This document shows positions 12,769 through 25,054 of a stretch of DNA of 64,000 bases, piece after piece. Position 1 is the stretch's first letter, and each line of letters starts with the position of its first letter. The translations under genes were made by a program, and so were the position numbers. The notes under the pieces were generated by a model that was not told the origin of the DNA, ran no database searches, and saw only the letters and a list, made by a program, of their open reading frames with translations. The DNA lies in contig FJUW01000012.1 of assembly GCA_900074885.1 (NCBI GenBank), forward strand, positions 1,657,841-1,721,840, read 5' to 3'. Source of the DNA: Rhynchosporium graminicola (Eukaryota; Ascomycota; Leotiomycetes; Helotiales; Ploettnerulaceae).

Positions 12769-14103
12769 GATTGCGGTGAAAGTGAGGCACAGAACGAATG
12801 TTGATGTCACGTCAAAAGCTTGGGACGAAGTGGCGTATTTGTACTTCTAAGCCCAAAAGCTTGTTAAAGGAAGACTTCATGCATGCATAGCCGTCGTTCG
12901 TTTTGTCAGGAACAGACTCAAATTAATTGCAGTCTGCTGTACATTGCGAGCCTCAAGAATGGCGTATTCAATGCGAATTCAGTCTGGAGCCCACGTGTGG
13001 GGGCTACTATGGAATACAGGGCCGTGAGACAATGATCACGCAGATTCAAATACATTAACTTCGAAACGCATAAATTGAAGTCCGGCTTTCTGATGTTCCT
13101 GGTAAAGTTTGGTGTTTTAGATTAATAACCTGCGGTATCACTTAGCCGAGCTTTGACTCGGTACGGAAGGTAAGGAAGTACTTCCGTACCTGCAAACCGA
13201 CAACCTCGTCCGCGTGACTTTCTGGGATCGTCGTCATACAGTAGCGCAGTCGTCAATAATCTGCGATACAATCTAATAGTTGGGTCACCTTCTATAATGC
13301 CCTCGCTTATAGTTAGGATAAATAAGTATCCCGCGAAAGCAAGCATTCCACGAAATTTTCCAACTCTTAGAAACCCGTGAATGTCTTCAATTCATAAATT
13401 AATGTAAAACCTTTACTAACCTTAACTAGTAAACCAAGATTCTGTTCCAAGTTAACGTACTCCATTAATATATAAAATATAAAATTATAGAGGTTGTAAC
13501 TTTCTCGAGGTCAAATTCTACTTTTTAAAAATGAATTTCGCGGAATAGTTGCTTCCGTGGAATACCTAATAGTAGGTCTTGACGACTCTACTTTCGGGAA
13601 GGGTCCCGAAAGTGGTGATGTCAACTCCCACCATTAAATATGGTCAAAATTTTGACTCGCTTGCCTCCTAAGATGGCAGTGGAGACTCTTATAGTAAACG
13701 CGTGCAAAGTTGTATCCTATAACCAGCAGTTAGACTACTTCTGCCTGGTCTGGGTATTCAATATAGACTATACTTCAGTATCATTGGCTTAAGATTAGCT
13801 ATTAGGTGATGTGGAATGTATCTTGAGATAGACTACTAGAAACTGACCTGATGTAGCTTGCAGCACACGCAAGCCAATTTTCAATGTCCGCATTATAATC
13901 TTGTAGAGGATATCAAATCCTTGAACTCACAATTATATGACAGGATGGGATACCTAGCGACAATTTGTCAATCTTTCATGACATAACACAAGATTAATGA
14001 AGTGTCCTAGCTACTAGAGGACGACAATGAAATACAAAGTGCATCCTCTTGCAAAAATAACGAGACCTCGACTGACACTTTCATAACTGCAATCTGTATG
14101 ACC
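12769..14103. other. AT-rich gene-poor stretch with a small hairpin
   Basis: No gene supported. From about 13370 to 13560 the sequence is strongly AT-rich with runs of TA, as in RIP-affected fungal DNA. A 10-base inverted repeat (GGTACGGAAG at 13160 and CTTCCGTACC at 13181) could form a hairpin or be a degenerate transposon end. A similar GGAAGGTACTTCCG lies near 11304. Confidence 0.35.
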
Positions 14104-14797
14104 TCAAACCAAAGTCCCATCCATTTTGTCATCCTTGTATTCAATCTTCGCCTTTCCTCGTCTCCATATCTTAGCTACCAATCCCTCCTCCCCTAATGCA
14201 GCCGAACCCGATGTTCCTTGCACAGTCTCTCAATCTCTTTATGTCTCTCCTCAGGCTCGGTGCTCGCGAGCTTACGCAGAATGTCTTTCTTAGAGCGCAA
14301 CTCCCTCCTCATCATATGGTCCGGCATGAGCGCGATGATTATTACCACCAAAAACCAGTAGACAAGAGATATCATATAGATTTTTGCGATAAATGATCCA
14401 GGGCCGTCGTACGCTCGGTGGACATAAATATCACATTTCAGAAGTATCTCCCCAGTAGGCCAGGGATATTCACAAGCGCAAGCTGCGAGGCTTCTCCAGA
14501 AGGTCCCGTCTAAGGAACTCGTTTGTTATGGAGCGGAAGAGGTCAGATTGAGTGACATGTTTTACGATGATGATCGGAAACTTGGCTATGATTTATGTGC
14601 AGGCCGGTAGTGGTGTGTCTGGATTTTGAAGACGGAGAATAACAGGGCTTCCTCAACTGATTGTATTAGTAAGTTACTGATAAATTGTGATGGAATTGAT
14701 GAATTTATATACAAAAAGGTATTAGTGGTTAGCGTTCTGAGGTTGTCGTCATAGACTAGGTCGGGCATGTCTCCAATTTCGGAGTAGTTCAGCTTCC
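14104..14797 (-). pseudogene. Copy A of a tandemly duplicated orphan membrane-protein gene (broken)
   Basis: On the minus strand this region parallels copy B (15042-15726) block by block. An upstream exon-like block at 14797-14720 reads LNYSEIGDMPDLVYDD then NLRTL, against LNYSTFEYIPDLVYDD then SLRTL in copy B. A second block, EALLFSVFKIQTHHY, matches EVLFFKVARINHSY. The main block from ATG 14558 has SLDGTFW, a Cys-containing stretch, a hydrophobic segment (SLVYWFLVVIIIALM), a basic/acidic helix ending in IERLCKEH, and, in another frame, LVAKIWRRGKAKIEYKDD with TGA at 14104. It carries an in-frame TAA at 14526-14528 (codon 11) and a frameshift near 14195 where the terminal block changes frame. 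Function unknown; one transmembrane segment with a charged cytosolic tail is predicted. If 14558 is not the real start, the TAA could lie in an intron, but the frameshift remains. Confidence 0.6.
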
Positions 14798-15041
14798 GTC
14801 AAAATTACAAGAATTCCCCAGAATCTTCAAAGAATTAACATATAATGCTACCTCAGATATTGCGACTTTGAAGAGTTGAATGACTTGGTGGTCAAGAGCG
14901 AGATATAAGGTTCTGAGGGTAAGAGTAGTGGCTTAGATGGCTTGCCTATTTCTATTGGCCTCAGTCTGAGATCAGGTCCATGTTTAGTAAACCTAGGTAT
15001 AGACTGAATCACACCCTCCTGACCAGCTTCCCATCATTCCC

Positions 15042-15726
15042 TTAAACCAAATTCCCATCCGCCTTCTCATCACTATGTCCCATCTTCTCATTACCTCGTC
15101 CCAGTCTCCTTACCACCAACTTTTCCCATTCCCTGGCTCCTCGGAGTGGCAGATGTATCTTACACAGCCTCACAATCTCGTCATCTCGATCTTCTGGATC
15201 CATATCCGAAAGAGTTCGTAGGATCTCTCTTCTGATCCGCTCTACAGCAACCATTGCAGAGAGAGCGAAGATGTACATCAACATAACAAGTACGATTAAT
15301 GACATGAAAAGTCTTGAGAGACGAGATTCGCGTATGGCGTAGATGTTGCGGATATAGACGTTGCATTCAGAAGGTATCGGCTCGCTAGGGATTGGGTAAT
15401 CGGAAGCGCTGGCTATTAAAGCCGCCCAGAGGCTTCCGTTGAACGAGCTCAAATCATGAACATCGTTGAGAGTCGGACTGGGAGACATCTTGGAATTTCG
15501 CTCGGAGAATTAGGCCGGATTGTGTGCGGAATAAGAGTGGTTTATTCGGGCGACTTTAAAGAAGAGGACTTCAAGTAAAAGAGTTTTGAGTGAATGAGCA
15601 AGGGAGACACTAGTTATGTAACCTTTGAAGTGTGATCAATCGATTGAAAGGTATGGTTGGCTAGTGTTCTTAGGCTGTCGTCATACACTAGGTCGGGTAT
15701 GTATTCAAATGTGGAGTAGTTGAGCC
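15042..15726 (-). CDS. Copy B of the tandem pair: orphan single-pass membrane protein, 5' structure uncertain
   Basis: The clearest part is an open frame of 148 codons from ATG 15488 to TAA 15042. It holds a possible N-glycosylation site (NGS), a short region with one Cys (SECNVY), one transmembrane segment (SLIVLVMLMYIFALSAMVA), a charged helix (RIRREILRTLSDMDPEDR) and a hydrophilic tail ending in DGNLV. Upstream on the same strand, coding-like blocks at about 15726-15655 (RLNYSTFEYIPDLVYDD) and 15600-15540 are conserved in copy A at the amino-acid level, so they are probably earlier exons. An AATAG acceptor precedes the first block at 15727. I do not recognise the family. The neighbouring degenerate copy shows which residues are conserved: PDLVYDD, LRTL, the membrane helix, IVRLCK and the C-terminal D-G-x-L-V. 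True start and introns remain unresolved. Confidence 0.5.
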
Positions 15727-15735
15727 TATTCGATG

Positions 15736-17616
15736 TAAGAAGGAATTTTCATGACATTGGCTCGGATAACCTCCACGGTCACACAAATATTATGACAGGC
15801 ACGTTCGGGCGACAATCAAATCCCAAAATTATGACAGGATGTCATTGAGGAATGGTCTGCATCTGTAAACATCCTTCATATTTCACCCGGCCAGCGCTTT
15901 CAATGAAAGGCTAATTTTCGACGAACCGGCAGTACGAACTATACGTGTTAGTTATAGTTCTTCCAATATCGTAAACCATATTAGTAAAGGTGGTTCTCTT
16001 ACCTAGTTTTGCAAGACTAAGTTAACTGTCAGGTCTGATAAATAATCAAGGAAAGGCATGACCAAGTGTTCCTTTTAAAACCTAACATAGCTACGGAAAG
16101 CCTTAATCGTGGCTTACTTTGAAGTAATCTCCTACCTTCTAGCCTTATCTATAGTCCAATAGAACTATTAATCTACTACCGGGTTGAAGTAGTTAGGAGA
16201 GAATATTTATCAGGTGTCGCTCTTACACGCACGATTAACAGGTCTGTAACTTTGCCTATTAGAAGAGCAGAACTTACTGTACCAAGGCGGTTCAGTTCGA
16301 ATTTGAGCCTACCTCCAATGGGTGGCTCAGACAAGTAGTCAGGATTAGACCTGAATCACCTATTGAAGCGCTGCACTTGGCCTCATTGGCGCCAACCTTC
16401 CTTTCTCCTTCTCCCAAATGATAACTTTTGTAAAGCCAAGTCTATGAACAAGTCATACATCCTTGATGAGGTTTTACTGCTTTGTGCAGACGACCATAAA
16501 GCCTGGGACACGAAGTTCTTTTGATGAAGATTGTGCTTCGTTTATGGACCACGGGAATTTCTATCCAGGTGCAGGTCTCAGCGGTGTAAACTACAGCCTG
16601 AAGTAGAACAGAGAGTTTCTAACGCAGACCAGAAATAGGATTGATTCGGTCACTGAAATCTCGGAGCAACGAAACTTGAATAAAGTGATCTGTATTCTGA
16701 CTTGCTCGGTGGTTCACTTCGCCATATTACAGATACTGAACATTAGATCGCTTCGTTTCTTTATTACAAAACACAGCGCGCCACAATCAGCTGATAGTCA
16801 ATGAATGATTCTTTGGCTCCTGCTTTTGACTTTAAGGTAGGCAGAGAGTGGTGACAGACGAACCGCGGAGGACTTCACCAACGATGGCTCTCACTGGCCA
16901 CGAACTCCTCCTTCACTTCCACCCATCTGCTCCGTCAAAAGGGAGAGTGCAAGCGATCACCCCATGATCAGTATAGAGTAAGGAAAGAAATTATCCCTTA
17001 CACCAACAAAAATGATAGTAGTCGGGCCATTAGCTACTGGCATCAGTAGAGATAGGGAATCTGAACTTATGTTGGAGCTGTTCCAGTATTCCAGACTTTC
17101 TTTCCTTCCGAAGCTTTTATCTCTTCCAAGGTACGCCTAAATTCCCTTCGGCGACACTGACCCTATCGGGTAATTCTCAAATTAAACATACTTCGTATAG
17201 GGCTCAATTAAGCACAGAAGTCACATCCTTGATCTGTAGAATGAGGCATCGCTCCTTCCCTCCCATTGGCTGCTTCCTCAAGAAGCTTAATACCCGATCT
17301 GCAATCAGCGGGCTCATCCTGGCGGCGATCTAATTGCGCGCTTTAGGCCGGGAGCAACGCATTCCGGTTCCTACAACCACACAACAAGGCAAAGGGCACT
17401 CGAAGGCAATCAAAGTCGGCCCGCCTTCATTAGACCTAGCGTATCAGTATATCATGGTAGAGCCGCCATGACAATGTTCGGACGGAACCCCCAGGACTCA
17501 CAAATTACCGCGTGCTCTGTTTGGTATTGATCGAGCGTTTGATAGACGCGCCTGAGCTGTGCTGAAACCGCGTCGAGACAAGGAGTGCTGCATTGAGCCG
17601 ACGATCGTAATTCGGG
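15736..17616. other. Gene-poor stretch
   Basis: No gene, RNA or clear repeat recognised. All frames are short and stop-rich. Confidence 0.35.
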
Positions 17617-18545
17617 GTGGCATTCTTGGAATCCGGGGAAGACGGGGAAGACAGACTTCTTCAGAGAGAGACTCCTTCTTCTTCTTCTTTCGCATCTTTC
17701 GCTGTGCTACACTTGCGCAAAGTAGCGCATTCAACATTGATATGTATTGATTTTACCCTTTCCTGGATACCGATTCTGCAATGCAACTTTGCAGTCATCG
17801 CCGTGAAGGCTTTGTAAGTACTTCTCGGGCACTGTTGTAACTGGAGAGGAGAGGAGCTGATAGAGAACAGGGCCCCTCATCAACCATCTCCTCTCCTATT
17901 CCCACATCCTGCTTCGTCGACGTAGTCCTCATTCCAATTCCAATCTGGCTTGCCCTCGCCCTCCTACCCATCCTCATCGCTCTCTCCCTCCACCACCGAA
18001 AACAAAACTACGACCCCTCAACCGCATACCTTCGAGCCGTCCCACGCCGGAACTGGGGGTTTATCACTACTTCCGCTGTGTACTATATCCTGATCGTGGC
18101 TAATGCCTTGATGATGACTTTGGAAATTGTTCGTTTGGAGTTGATCCATTTTGGGATTGGTTTGCTGCCTTTTATGTATGCTGGCTTGCTTATCGCTCTC
18201 TTGCTACATTGGAGTGAAGGTGTGAAGGGAAAGGTGAGGGGATGGCAAGCTGTGAATGCAGTGATTTGGATAGGAGGAATAGTTATGAGTGTGGTGAAAG
18301 TGGTTGGGTTGAATAATGAAGGAATAGACTCTCGGAAAGGATCGAAATATCCATTGAGCGATCAAGTCACGGATGTTTCGGTAATGGCTGGGCTATATGC
18401 TGTGGCTACTATATTGGAAGTCATTTTGGGCTTCTGGCGAGCATTGAGAGCGAGGAGGGATTCAGAAGGAAGTCCTCCGAGCGGTACGAGTCCTGTCATG
18501 AAGGACTCTGAATTTGGGGGCAAGTTTCGTCCTCCCTATGCTTAA
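17617..18545 (+). CDS. Conserved fungal multi-pass membrane protein (5' end uncertain)
   Basis: The secure part is 17864-18545, 227 codons to TAA. It has a hydrophobic helix (VDVVLIPIPIWLALALLPIL), a cytosolic loop with YDPSTAYLR and RRNWGF, then helices YYILIVANALMMTLEIVRL, FGIGLLPFMYAGLLIALLL, VNAVIWIGGIVMSVVKVV and VSVMAGLYAVATILEVIL, and a hydrophilic tail ending FRPPYA. The RKGSKYPLSDQVTDVSVM stretch looks like the signature loop of an uncharacterised ascomycete membrane family. A 50-base intron (GTAAGT at 17814, GATAG ending at 17863) joins an upstream frame ending LQCNFAVIAVKAL in the right phase, but that exon has no ATG back to a stop near 17607. A further 5' exon or a non-ATG start must therefore be invoked. 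Five or six membrane passes are likely. No transport or enzymatic motif is visible. Confidence 0.6.
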
Positions 18546-18851
18546 TGCAGGATCATATCCGCTACTCCAGCATAGTTGAAATTGTATTTTGGGTTATATG
18601 CTGCTCCTCCTGGATTGTGACTCGATGTAAGGTTTGGATACCAAGAGACCAAGATTACACGAAAGTCACTTACACCATCTCAATGGCCTTGCTTTCAAGC
18701 TAACAAGCGTATATTATCTCAGCTTCCCAGCATACCGAAAGAATCTGACTTAACTTCCAGGGCTCCAGAATTCCCGATGCAATTCAATTTATTGGGTATC
18801 AAGCATGCCATCCCGAACTCCGACCAGGTCCCACCCAAACGAATGTGTCGC

Positions 18852-20368
18852 TCAATTTCTCTTACCATCTTGCTTCGCTAGCCACTCGCTAAACATCCAA
18901 GCTTCCAGACTCTCCCTTTGCAATCCCGTCGCATTTACTCCCAAGCTCGGGAGGTCAACCTCACTCAACTCTGGTCTCCCACTATTCTTCCACACCCAGG
19001 CCTTCTTCTCCACATCATACACATACCCCTTCAACGCACTCGACGGTGGACTGATCCCACTCTCTTCCATCTTCGCTCTCACACTATAATGCATATTCTC
19101 ATTCGTCTTGCTCCCTATACTGACACCATTCGGACCAACAGGCCTCTTGTACCTGCCAGGTGTCCGAGTCTTACTCCCAAGAAAGCTCCACAGAATAGTC
19201 GGCAAGAAACCGCCGTAAAAAGGGTCGCTATTCTTCACCCAGCTAGGATCGATGGTATTCCGAGTCGGCGAACAGATCTTCTTCACGTAGTCCATGTCGA
19301 AGTCTAGCAGGCCGCGAGATGTGAACTGGTCAATCATCCAGCATAGTGTGATGTTGGAGATTTTGTGGTCTGGTTGGCCGCCGCCGACGTCGCTGTGATG
19401 ACCTGGGAACCAGGTTTGAATGAGTGTGGGCTTGATGACGGTACCGTCTGTACTACGCGTGAATTGTGCAATTGGATCACGCCACCAGAGCGTTGGAGAG
19501 AAGGATTTGCGATGTTCGTCCAGACCGAGGGCTTGGAAAGCAAACTCGACGCCTTGATATCGTCAGCAACACTTCTTGCACTGAACGATGAAGGGGCTGG
19601 GTAGGCACGAGAAAATCGACTCACGTTCCGGTAATTGCGTATCCAAGAACTTCCACTTATCATCCGTACCCAAAATCGTCGTCAGACCATTCTCAGGAAT
19701 CCCCAACGCACCCACCGTCTCCCAACAAGCCAGCGCTTTGATCTCCACCTCTCCAGGCGGAATCCTCCAATCCGTACCCTTCAAACCCTCTTTCTCGATG
19801 AACACATCTAACTTGGTCAGGAAATCAGATGTCGTGCTAGCGCCTTTGTACAGCTCATACACGGCTTTGAAATATTGCATCCCGTCACGCGAAAGAATAC
19901 CAATAGCACCGATCAACCCAGCGACTGAACGCGCGGTGTAAGCTCCGCGCGAGAACCCGAGGAGAAAGATCTCGTCCCCGGATATGTAATTGTATGCTAG
20001 ATATGAATAGGCTTCGCGCGAATTCTCTTCGAGACCGAACCCGAAGCCACCTTATTAAGTCAGTCAATGCCACCGTATACAGTAATGAGCGAGGAAGGAG
20101 TTTTGGAAGTACCGGAAAGCAATTTCTGGGCTGCTGTTAATGCACCACTACCGACGCCGGCTTGATAGAACATTATCTGTTCTTTCTCAAAGAGCCCTCC
20201 GCGGTTTTGTTGCAGTGCGCGGCAGAAATTTATTGCGTTTGTGTTGGAGAGGGCGGAGCTGTTGTCTGCGCTTTGCCAGGTGCCGTCGCAGGAGACGATG
20301 AGGCGATTGGGGGATTTATTGGAGGTTGATGGATTGCTGATACTTGGTGAAGGGCTGGTAGATGCCAT
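18852..20368 (-). CDS. DUF2235 alpha/beta-hydrolase (T6SS Tle1-like phospholipase fold)
   Basis: Three exons (20368-20113, 20050-19625, 19552-18852), separated by introns of 62 and 72 bases with GTACTT/AAG and GTGAGT/AAG borders, encode 460 residues. The N-terminal block LIVSCDGTWQS is the DUF2235 signature start. FYQAGVGSG and the split GFGFGLEENSREAY follow. The nucleophile elbow GFSRGAYTAR gives the GxSxG serine. LDEHRKSF and TWFPGHHSDVGGG, with a catalytic-type His-x-Asp, complete the domain. The C-terminal 150 residues (WSFLGSKTRTPGRYKRP and after) are typical of fungal members. Bacterial relatives are Tle1 phospholipases; fungal ones are numerous, cytosolic and mostly of unknown substrate. 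All splice phases agree and no residue of the triad seems missing. It converges with the membrane-protein gene, whose stop lies about 300 bases away. Confidence 0.9.
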
Positions 20369-23190
20369 TATGGCTGTGGGTGTTTGGGCTGCATAGGGAG
20401 CACGTGCATGCGTGTATCTCTATTGTTTGTTGTTGTATTTTTAACGAGGGGAAGCGAGATTGTGAGTTGATCACGCGGTGGACTGACTGGTTTCGAAATA
20501 GAGAAAACTTGATAGGAGCGATAGGAAATGAATATTGAAATGACCTGACGTCTCGAGGCTGGATCAGATAGACATATATACATGATCGCACTTTCCCTCC
20601 CCAGTAAGCTCTTCCTTCCACACTTCGGTAAACAGGCAGCCTTACTAGACGAGCTGCGCATTCTGGTGCAACCCTCTCACATTACGAATCGAGTGAGCGT
20701 CGAGTATTTTGGCTATGCCGCACTCAGTCTCTGACCCCTCATTTTCTCCCATTGGCTCGTATCTCGTTCATCGCATTCCTGAGAATGGAGGTCGCTCACC
20801 TCACTATCCCTCAGATGACGGTGAGCCAAGGCTGAAGCTGACTGCTCATCTTGGCGGTGGTTACACAAGCTTTCTCTCCATCGTACAAATGCTAGCGAGT
20901 AGGTACTTTCTTCGGACCTAACCTCTGAGACTGTGTTACTCTGTTATAGTCACAATTATCTTTTTTGATGGTTAAGTAACATGGTTTCGAATCGCTCGTC
21001 TTTTACTGAATCTGTGCTTGTGTTTATATCACTCCTTTCTTCGGGGTCGATGAACACCCACACCTCTCGTAATCAGAGAAGTTGTCAGCCTCAGCCCGTG
21101 GTAGGATCTGACTCACGCCCTGCGCCTGGGTGTTTGGTGTTAGGTGGACCGCAACCTTGATGCTTTAGTGGAGGATATAACGTAATGTCATATTGAGTTT
21201 ACTCGCCAATCTTGATATGATATTGTTTACATATAGTTCTATTTTTCGTATATTTCGCAATATCCGCATAATGAAGACTTTAAAATTAACGGGTACCTGC
21301 AAGCTTCTTGCACATACTTTCTGAAATCATTCGGTTACTCCTATGAATGGCATTTCTCATCTCCGGAGAATCATGTTGAGAAATTTCTTCCTCGGGTGGG
21401 ACTCGTTATATCCTTTAGTAGAACGGTGTTCTATACTTCGGCTTCCCTTTGTTACGGGACTAGCTGTTGCTAGCACGTAGTGGGATTAGTCAGCCACGCT
21501 GCCAACCCTTAGGGTTGGTGAGCCACTAAGCTAGAGGATCAGACATCTTGACATTGGCTTCTTCTTACCCCCCTTCTTACTCGAAATGGTCATCAAATGG
21601 CACACCATTTGGTAAGTGAAAGCGACAAGGACCATATACTTGGAGGGATTTCAAGATTTTGCTCTTTTGAATACTGAATACTAAATAATAATAATTCGTC
21701 CGATACCTATTTTGAGTTTACAATTGCCAAGTACACATTATGTACAACCGATTCATGATAATTGCGTGAAATTTACGGGACTAGCTTCCTTCATCTATAG
21801 AAGGCCAGAACGAGTTTGTCGAAGACTGAGACGTCTTCACGTAGCAGAAGTCGTCTTCATGACACATACTGGCCTGGAGATTAGTCGAAAAGTGGTCTGG
21901 GTTTAGGTATTCATCTAATACGGACACAATTATTCAAGTTAGCGAATTCAGGTCTTTCGCTTCTTAATTACCTTATGACACACTTTCGTCTACTCAAGCT
22001 GTCCAACTAGAAGCTTTCGTGGTACCTGCTTCTATCATGAGGCTGTTTTTGCAGTTATCGGCTGTCGTTCTCACAGTTTTCATGGATTCAATACATCGAT
22101 CTTGATGCAACTGCTCCGTTAGAGACTCGTGGAGTGCATGGGTGAATTCGTATCAAAAGCTAGTCAGTTCCATGTGAACGCAGCTTCTTTGTCAAAGCAA
22201 CGACTGGGGTCCAATTATCGCTATCGCTCTCTAAGAAAACACTTGCATCCTTTCAGTCCTCGTTTCATGCAAGCCAACGTATTCGACCATTCACTCATAA
22301 GTTATCAGGAGATATTGCAATTAATTATCTTTCTTATAGATATCAACATACTATATCGCTTATCTCACTACCTATGCGCCGAAGCTTGAACTTGATGACT
22401 TTAACTTCCTTGTAGTCACGTTGTTGTGGTAGCTATATGATTATCGCTGCTTAGATAACTCCACTCACCAGGAAGTAAAGATGAATAGATATACCTGTAG
22501 CCTCCAAAGCGCTCATAGCGACGGAAGTCACTGACAGGTCGTTCCTTTTCAATTGCAAGCTGAGCATTCTGTCCGACTCTACTCTATCTGTGTACCTGGT
22601 ACATGATCGATAGATTGGGAACTCTCAAGATTATCTTGAGACAAATGCTTCGTCTTCCTCACGATGATTTAAAGCGGGCGAGCTAAACAGAAGCAAGCAA
22701 CAAAGAACTTCTCCATTTTTCGCCTCTCGCTTGGCGACATTGGTTTCTTCATCTACCAGCCGCGTCACTTCATGGCTACATCCCAGAAGGAGAATACTCT
22801 TGAGCTCCGTCTACTACGAATCAGCATGATAACTTTATTCGGGACTCGATCCAGCGAAGTCTGAGTATACGCTCTCAACTTGCCAAAAACTCGAGGTTCT
22901 CACGACATCATCACGTGCCGTTCATCATAACGAGGATATACTGCATCATATCTTGGGAGCCTCAAAACACCATACTATTGGTGGTACACATTCTTTATTC
23001 GTCTTATCTACGATACCAAAAGCCCATCTTCATCGCGGTGCATTACGCGCCGTACCCCATCCTTGGGGTAAGGTACTTGTTATAAATTCTCAGGACTCTT
23101 GTGTTCTATCCTCCTCCGCTTATGGTCATCAACATACCAGCAACTACAGTAGTACAAAGTTAATTTTCAGAGGAATATTAGTTGGTCAAT
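20369..23190. other. Gene-poor stretch
   Basis: No supportable gene. The first 250 bases are likely promoter for the minus-strand hydrolase. Near 21495-21535 there are short nested palindromes, including CCAACCCTTAGGGTTGG, which contains a single TTAGGG and is not a telomere array. The frame 22953-23243 (+) begins at a non-ATG codon and shows no recognisable domain. Confidence 0.35.
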
Positions 23191-25054
23191 ATGCCTTCAG
23201 CTATCCAAGAATCAGATATCTCTACAGCAACCCTTGCAGATGACCCTAAGGTAGCGGTCCGAGAATCGATTAAACCACTCGTCTATTCTGGCTCTTTAGA
23301 TTCCTTCCAACATAACGATTTCACACCTTCTATCGGACGCGAGATTCCAGATCTGCAAATCGAGAAGATCCTCGTTGCGCCTGACTCGGATACATTGATT
23401 CGAGATCTTGCTATCACTGGTAAGTGATACCTGTTTATATGTGGATACGTGTGAGAAGATGCTGGTAGGACTATTTGGAAGATAGTTTCTGAGCGTGGCG
23501 TTGTGTTTCTTAGAAATCAGGACGTGTCTGTGGATAGTCTTATCCAGCTAGGGAAACGTCTGTCGACTCTAAGTGGCAGTGTGCGTATTTTCTTTCTCTT
23601 CTCCCTACTCCCTACTCCCTCTCCATACTCATACCCAAACCCGCCACATCTTAAGACCTGAACCAAATTCCATCCTATTTTCGAACAAACACCTCACTGA
23701 ATATCCCCCAGCCCTCCTCATCCGGCCTCCACATCCACCCAATCACCGAAGCCGGCAGTGAACTCGGCGACCAAATCTCCGTCATCAGCTCCGTCCGAAT
23801 GAAGAAAGCATACTCAGCTCCCGTCGACCCGCTCACCAAACCGAGTAAATTCGCCAGCAACGGCCGGCACGCCGACATCACATTCGAGCCCGTTCCGTCC
23901 GACTATGCGATCTTAAAGATCCACACCCTGCCGCCAACAGGTGGAGATACCGTAAGTTCTCTTCCTACTTTGTTCCAGGGCAAGCTATTTCGCTTGCTTT
24001 AAGCAACTGTAATACTGGGAGGAAACTTTGTGTATTTCGATGGTTCGTTATTACGGCTACTGACAACAACAATCAAGCTCTGGGCATCCGGCTACGAGAT
24101 CTACGACCGTCTCTCACCAGCCACAGCAGCCTATCTCGAGAACCTCACCGCGATCCACGACGGTAATTTCTTCAATGGGATCGCCGAACGGTTGGGAAAC
24201 CCTTTGCGAACGGATGCCAGAGGATCGATTCTCAATCAGGGAAGTAATCTGCAAGCTCGTCATCCGGTTATTCGGACGAATCGTAAGTCTTTCTCTTCCT
24301 CTCTCTCCTCCTCCCCTTTCGCGGCGGCGTTTTGCTTAGCAATCGTTTATTCATTTTAAAAACTGCTCTGAGTTTATGGACATAGCCGAGCCGAGAATAA
24401 ATAAGAGTTGAATGTCTCTCTTTCTTGAGTTTCTATCGATCGGGGTTGGAAGAGCCATGACCGTACAGCCAAGGAAAAAGAAAAAGGCTACTCTACTCTA
24501 CTCTACTCTACTAACCCGACCATCCAGCCGTCACCGGCTGGAAAAGCGTCTTCGTGAACAAAGGCTTCACCAAACGAATCGTCGAACTCACAAAAGACGA
24601 ATCAGACGTCATTCTCAACTATCTCTTCGATGTACCCTCCCCCTGTTCCCTTCCCTCCCCTCCCCCTGTTCCCCTATTCCCTCTCTCCCTTCCCTCTCCC
24701 TTCCCTCTCCCTCCCTCTCTATACTTTCAAAACACATACACATACACACACACACATTCACTAAACACCCCCCAGCTCGTCTCCCTAAAACACGACAACC
24801 AAGTCCGCTTCCGCTGGTCCCAAAACGACGTCGCGATCTGGGACAACCGATCGAACTGGCACGCCGCCACGAACGATCACAACGACGTCCGCATCGGCGA
24901 TCGCGTCGTGAGTCTGGGTGAAAAACCGTATTTTGATCCGAGGAGTGTGGGGAGAAGGGAGGGGTTGGAGCGTAGGGAGGCTAGGGGGAAGGTGGAAGAG
25001 GAGGGGAAGGAGAGTCTGGTGGTGAGAGCGAAGGAGAAGGAAGTACGGGGGTAA
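23191..25054 (+). CDS. TauD/TfdA-family Fe(II)/2-oxoglutarate dioxygenase
   Basis: Six exons (23191-23419, 23486-23580, 23712-23951, 24078-24282, 24528-24631, 24776-25054) join in consistent phases into 383 residues. The second exon ends at a GTGCGT donor. Domain landmarks in order are SERGVVFLRNQDV, GLHIHP, the iron-binding NGRHADITFEPVP with His-x-Asp, LPPTGGDT, the helix LSPATAAYLENL, RHPVIRTNPVTGWKSVFVN with the 2-oxoglutarate-side residues, and DNRSNWHAATND with the distal His. The tail is Glu/Arg-rich. Relatives (yeast Jlp1 and many fungal paralogues) oxidise sulfonates such as taurine or other small acids, releasing sulfite and succinate. The substrate here is not determinable. ATG 23191 is preferred because the frame upstream begins only with TTG. 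Introns 4 and 5 hold unusual CTACT, CT-rich and CA repeats. Confidence 0.88.
24490..24775. repeat. Pyrimidine and CA simple repeats inside dioxygenase introns
   Basis: Near the end of intron 4 there is an array of CTACT units (24489-24512). Intron 5 (24632-24775) is almost wholly C/T (CCCT-rich) and then carries a CACATACACACACA tract before its CCCAG acceptor. Both introns still end in normal acceptors. These are ordinary microsatellites, but length variation here could change splicing. Confidence 0.75.

Larger units (their letters stand above)
14104..15735. repeat. Tandem segmental duplication (about 0.7-kb units, head to tail)
   Basis: Unit A (14104-14800) and unit B (15042-15735) share order and orientation. 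The best-preserved DNA is the pair 'gtcgtcatagactaggtcgg' (14745) and 'gtcgtcatacactaggtcgg' (15676). The terminal DGxLV codons are also paired. Divergence is considerable, so the duplication is not recent. Confidence 0.6.

Noticed and set aside
19365..19941. Plus-strand frames of 79 and 117 codons
   Set aside because: Antisense shadows of the DUF2235 gene, whose spliced frame is well supported.
21501..21520. TTAGGG telomere unit
   Set aside because: A single copy inside a short palindrome, not a tandem array.
24412..24921. 169-codon frame rich in Pro, Ser and Arg
   Set aside because: It reads through dioxygenase exons 5 and 6 and pyrimidine-rich introns in the wrong frame.
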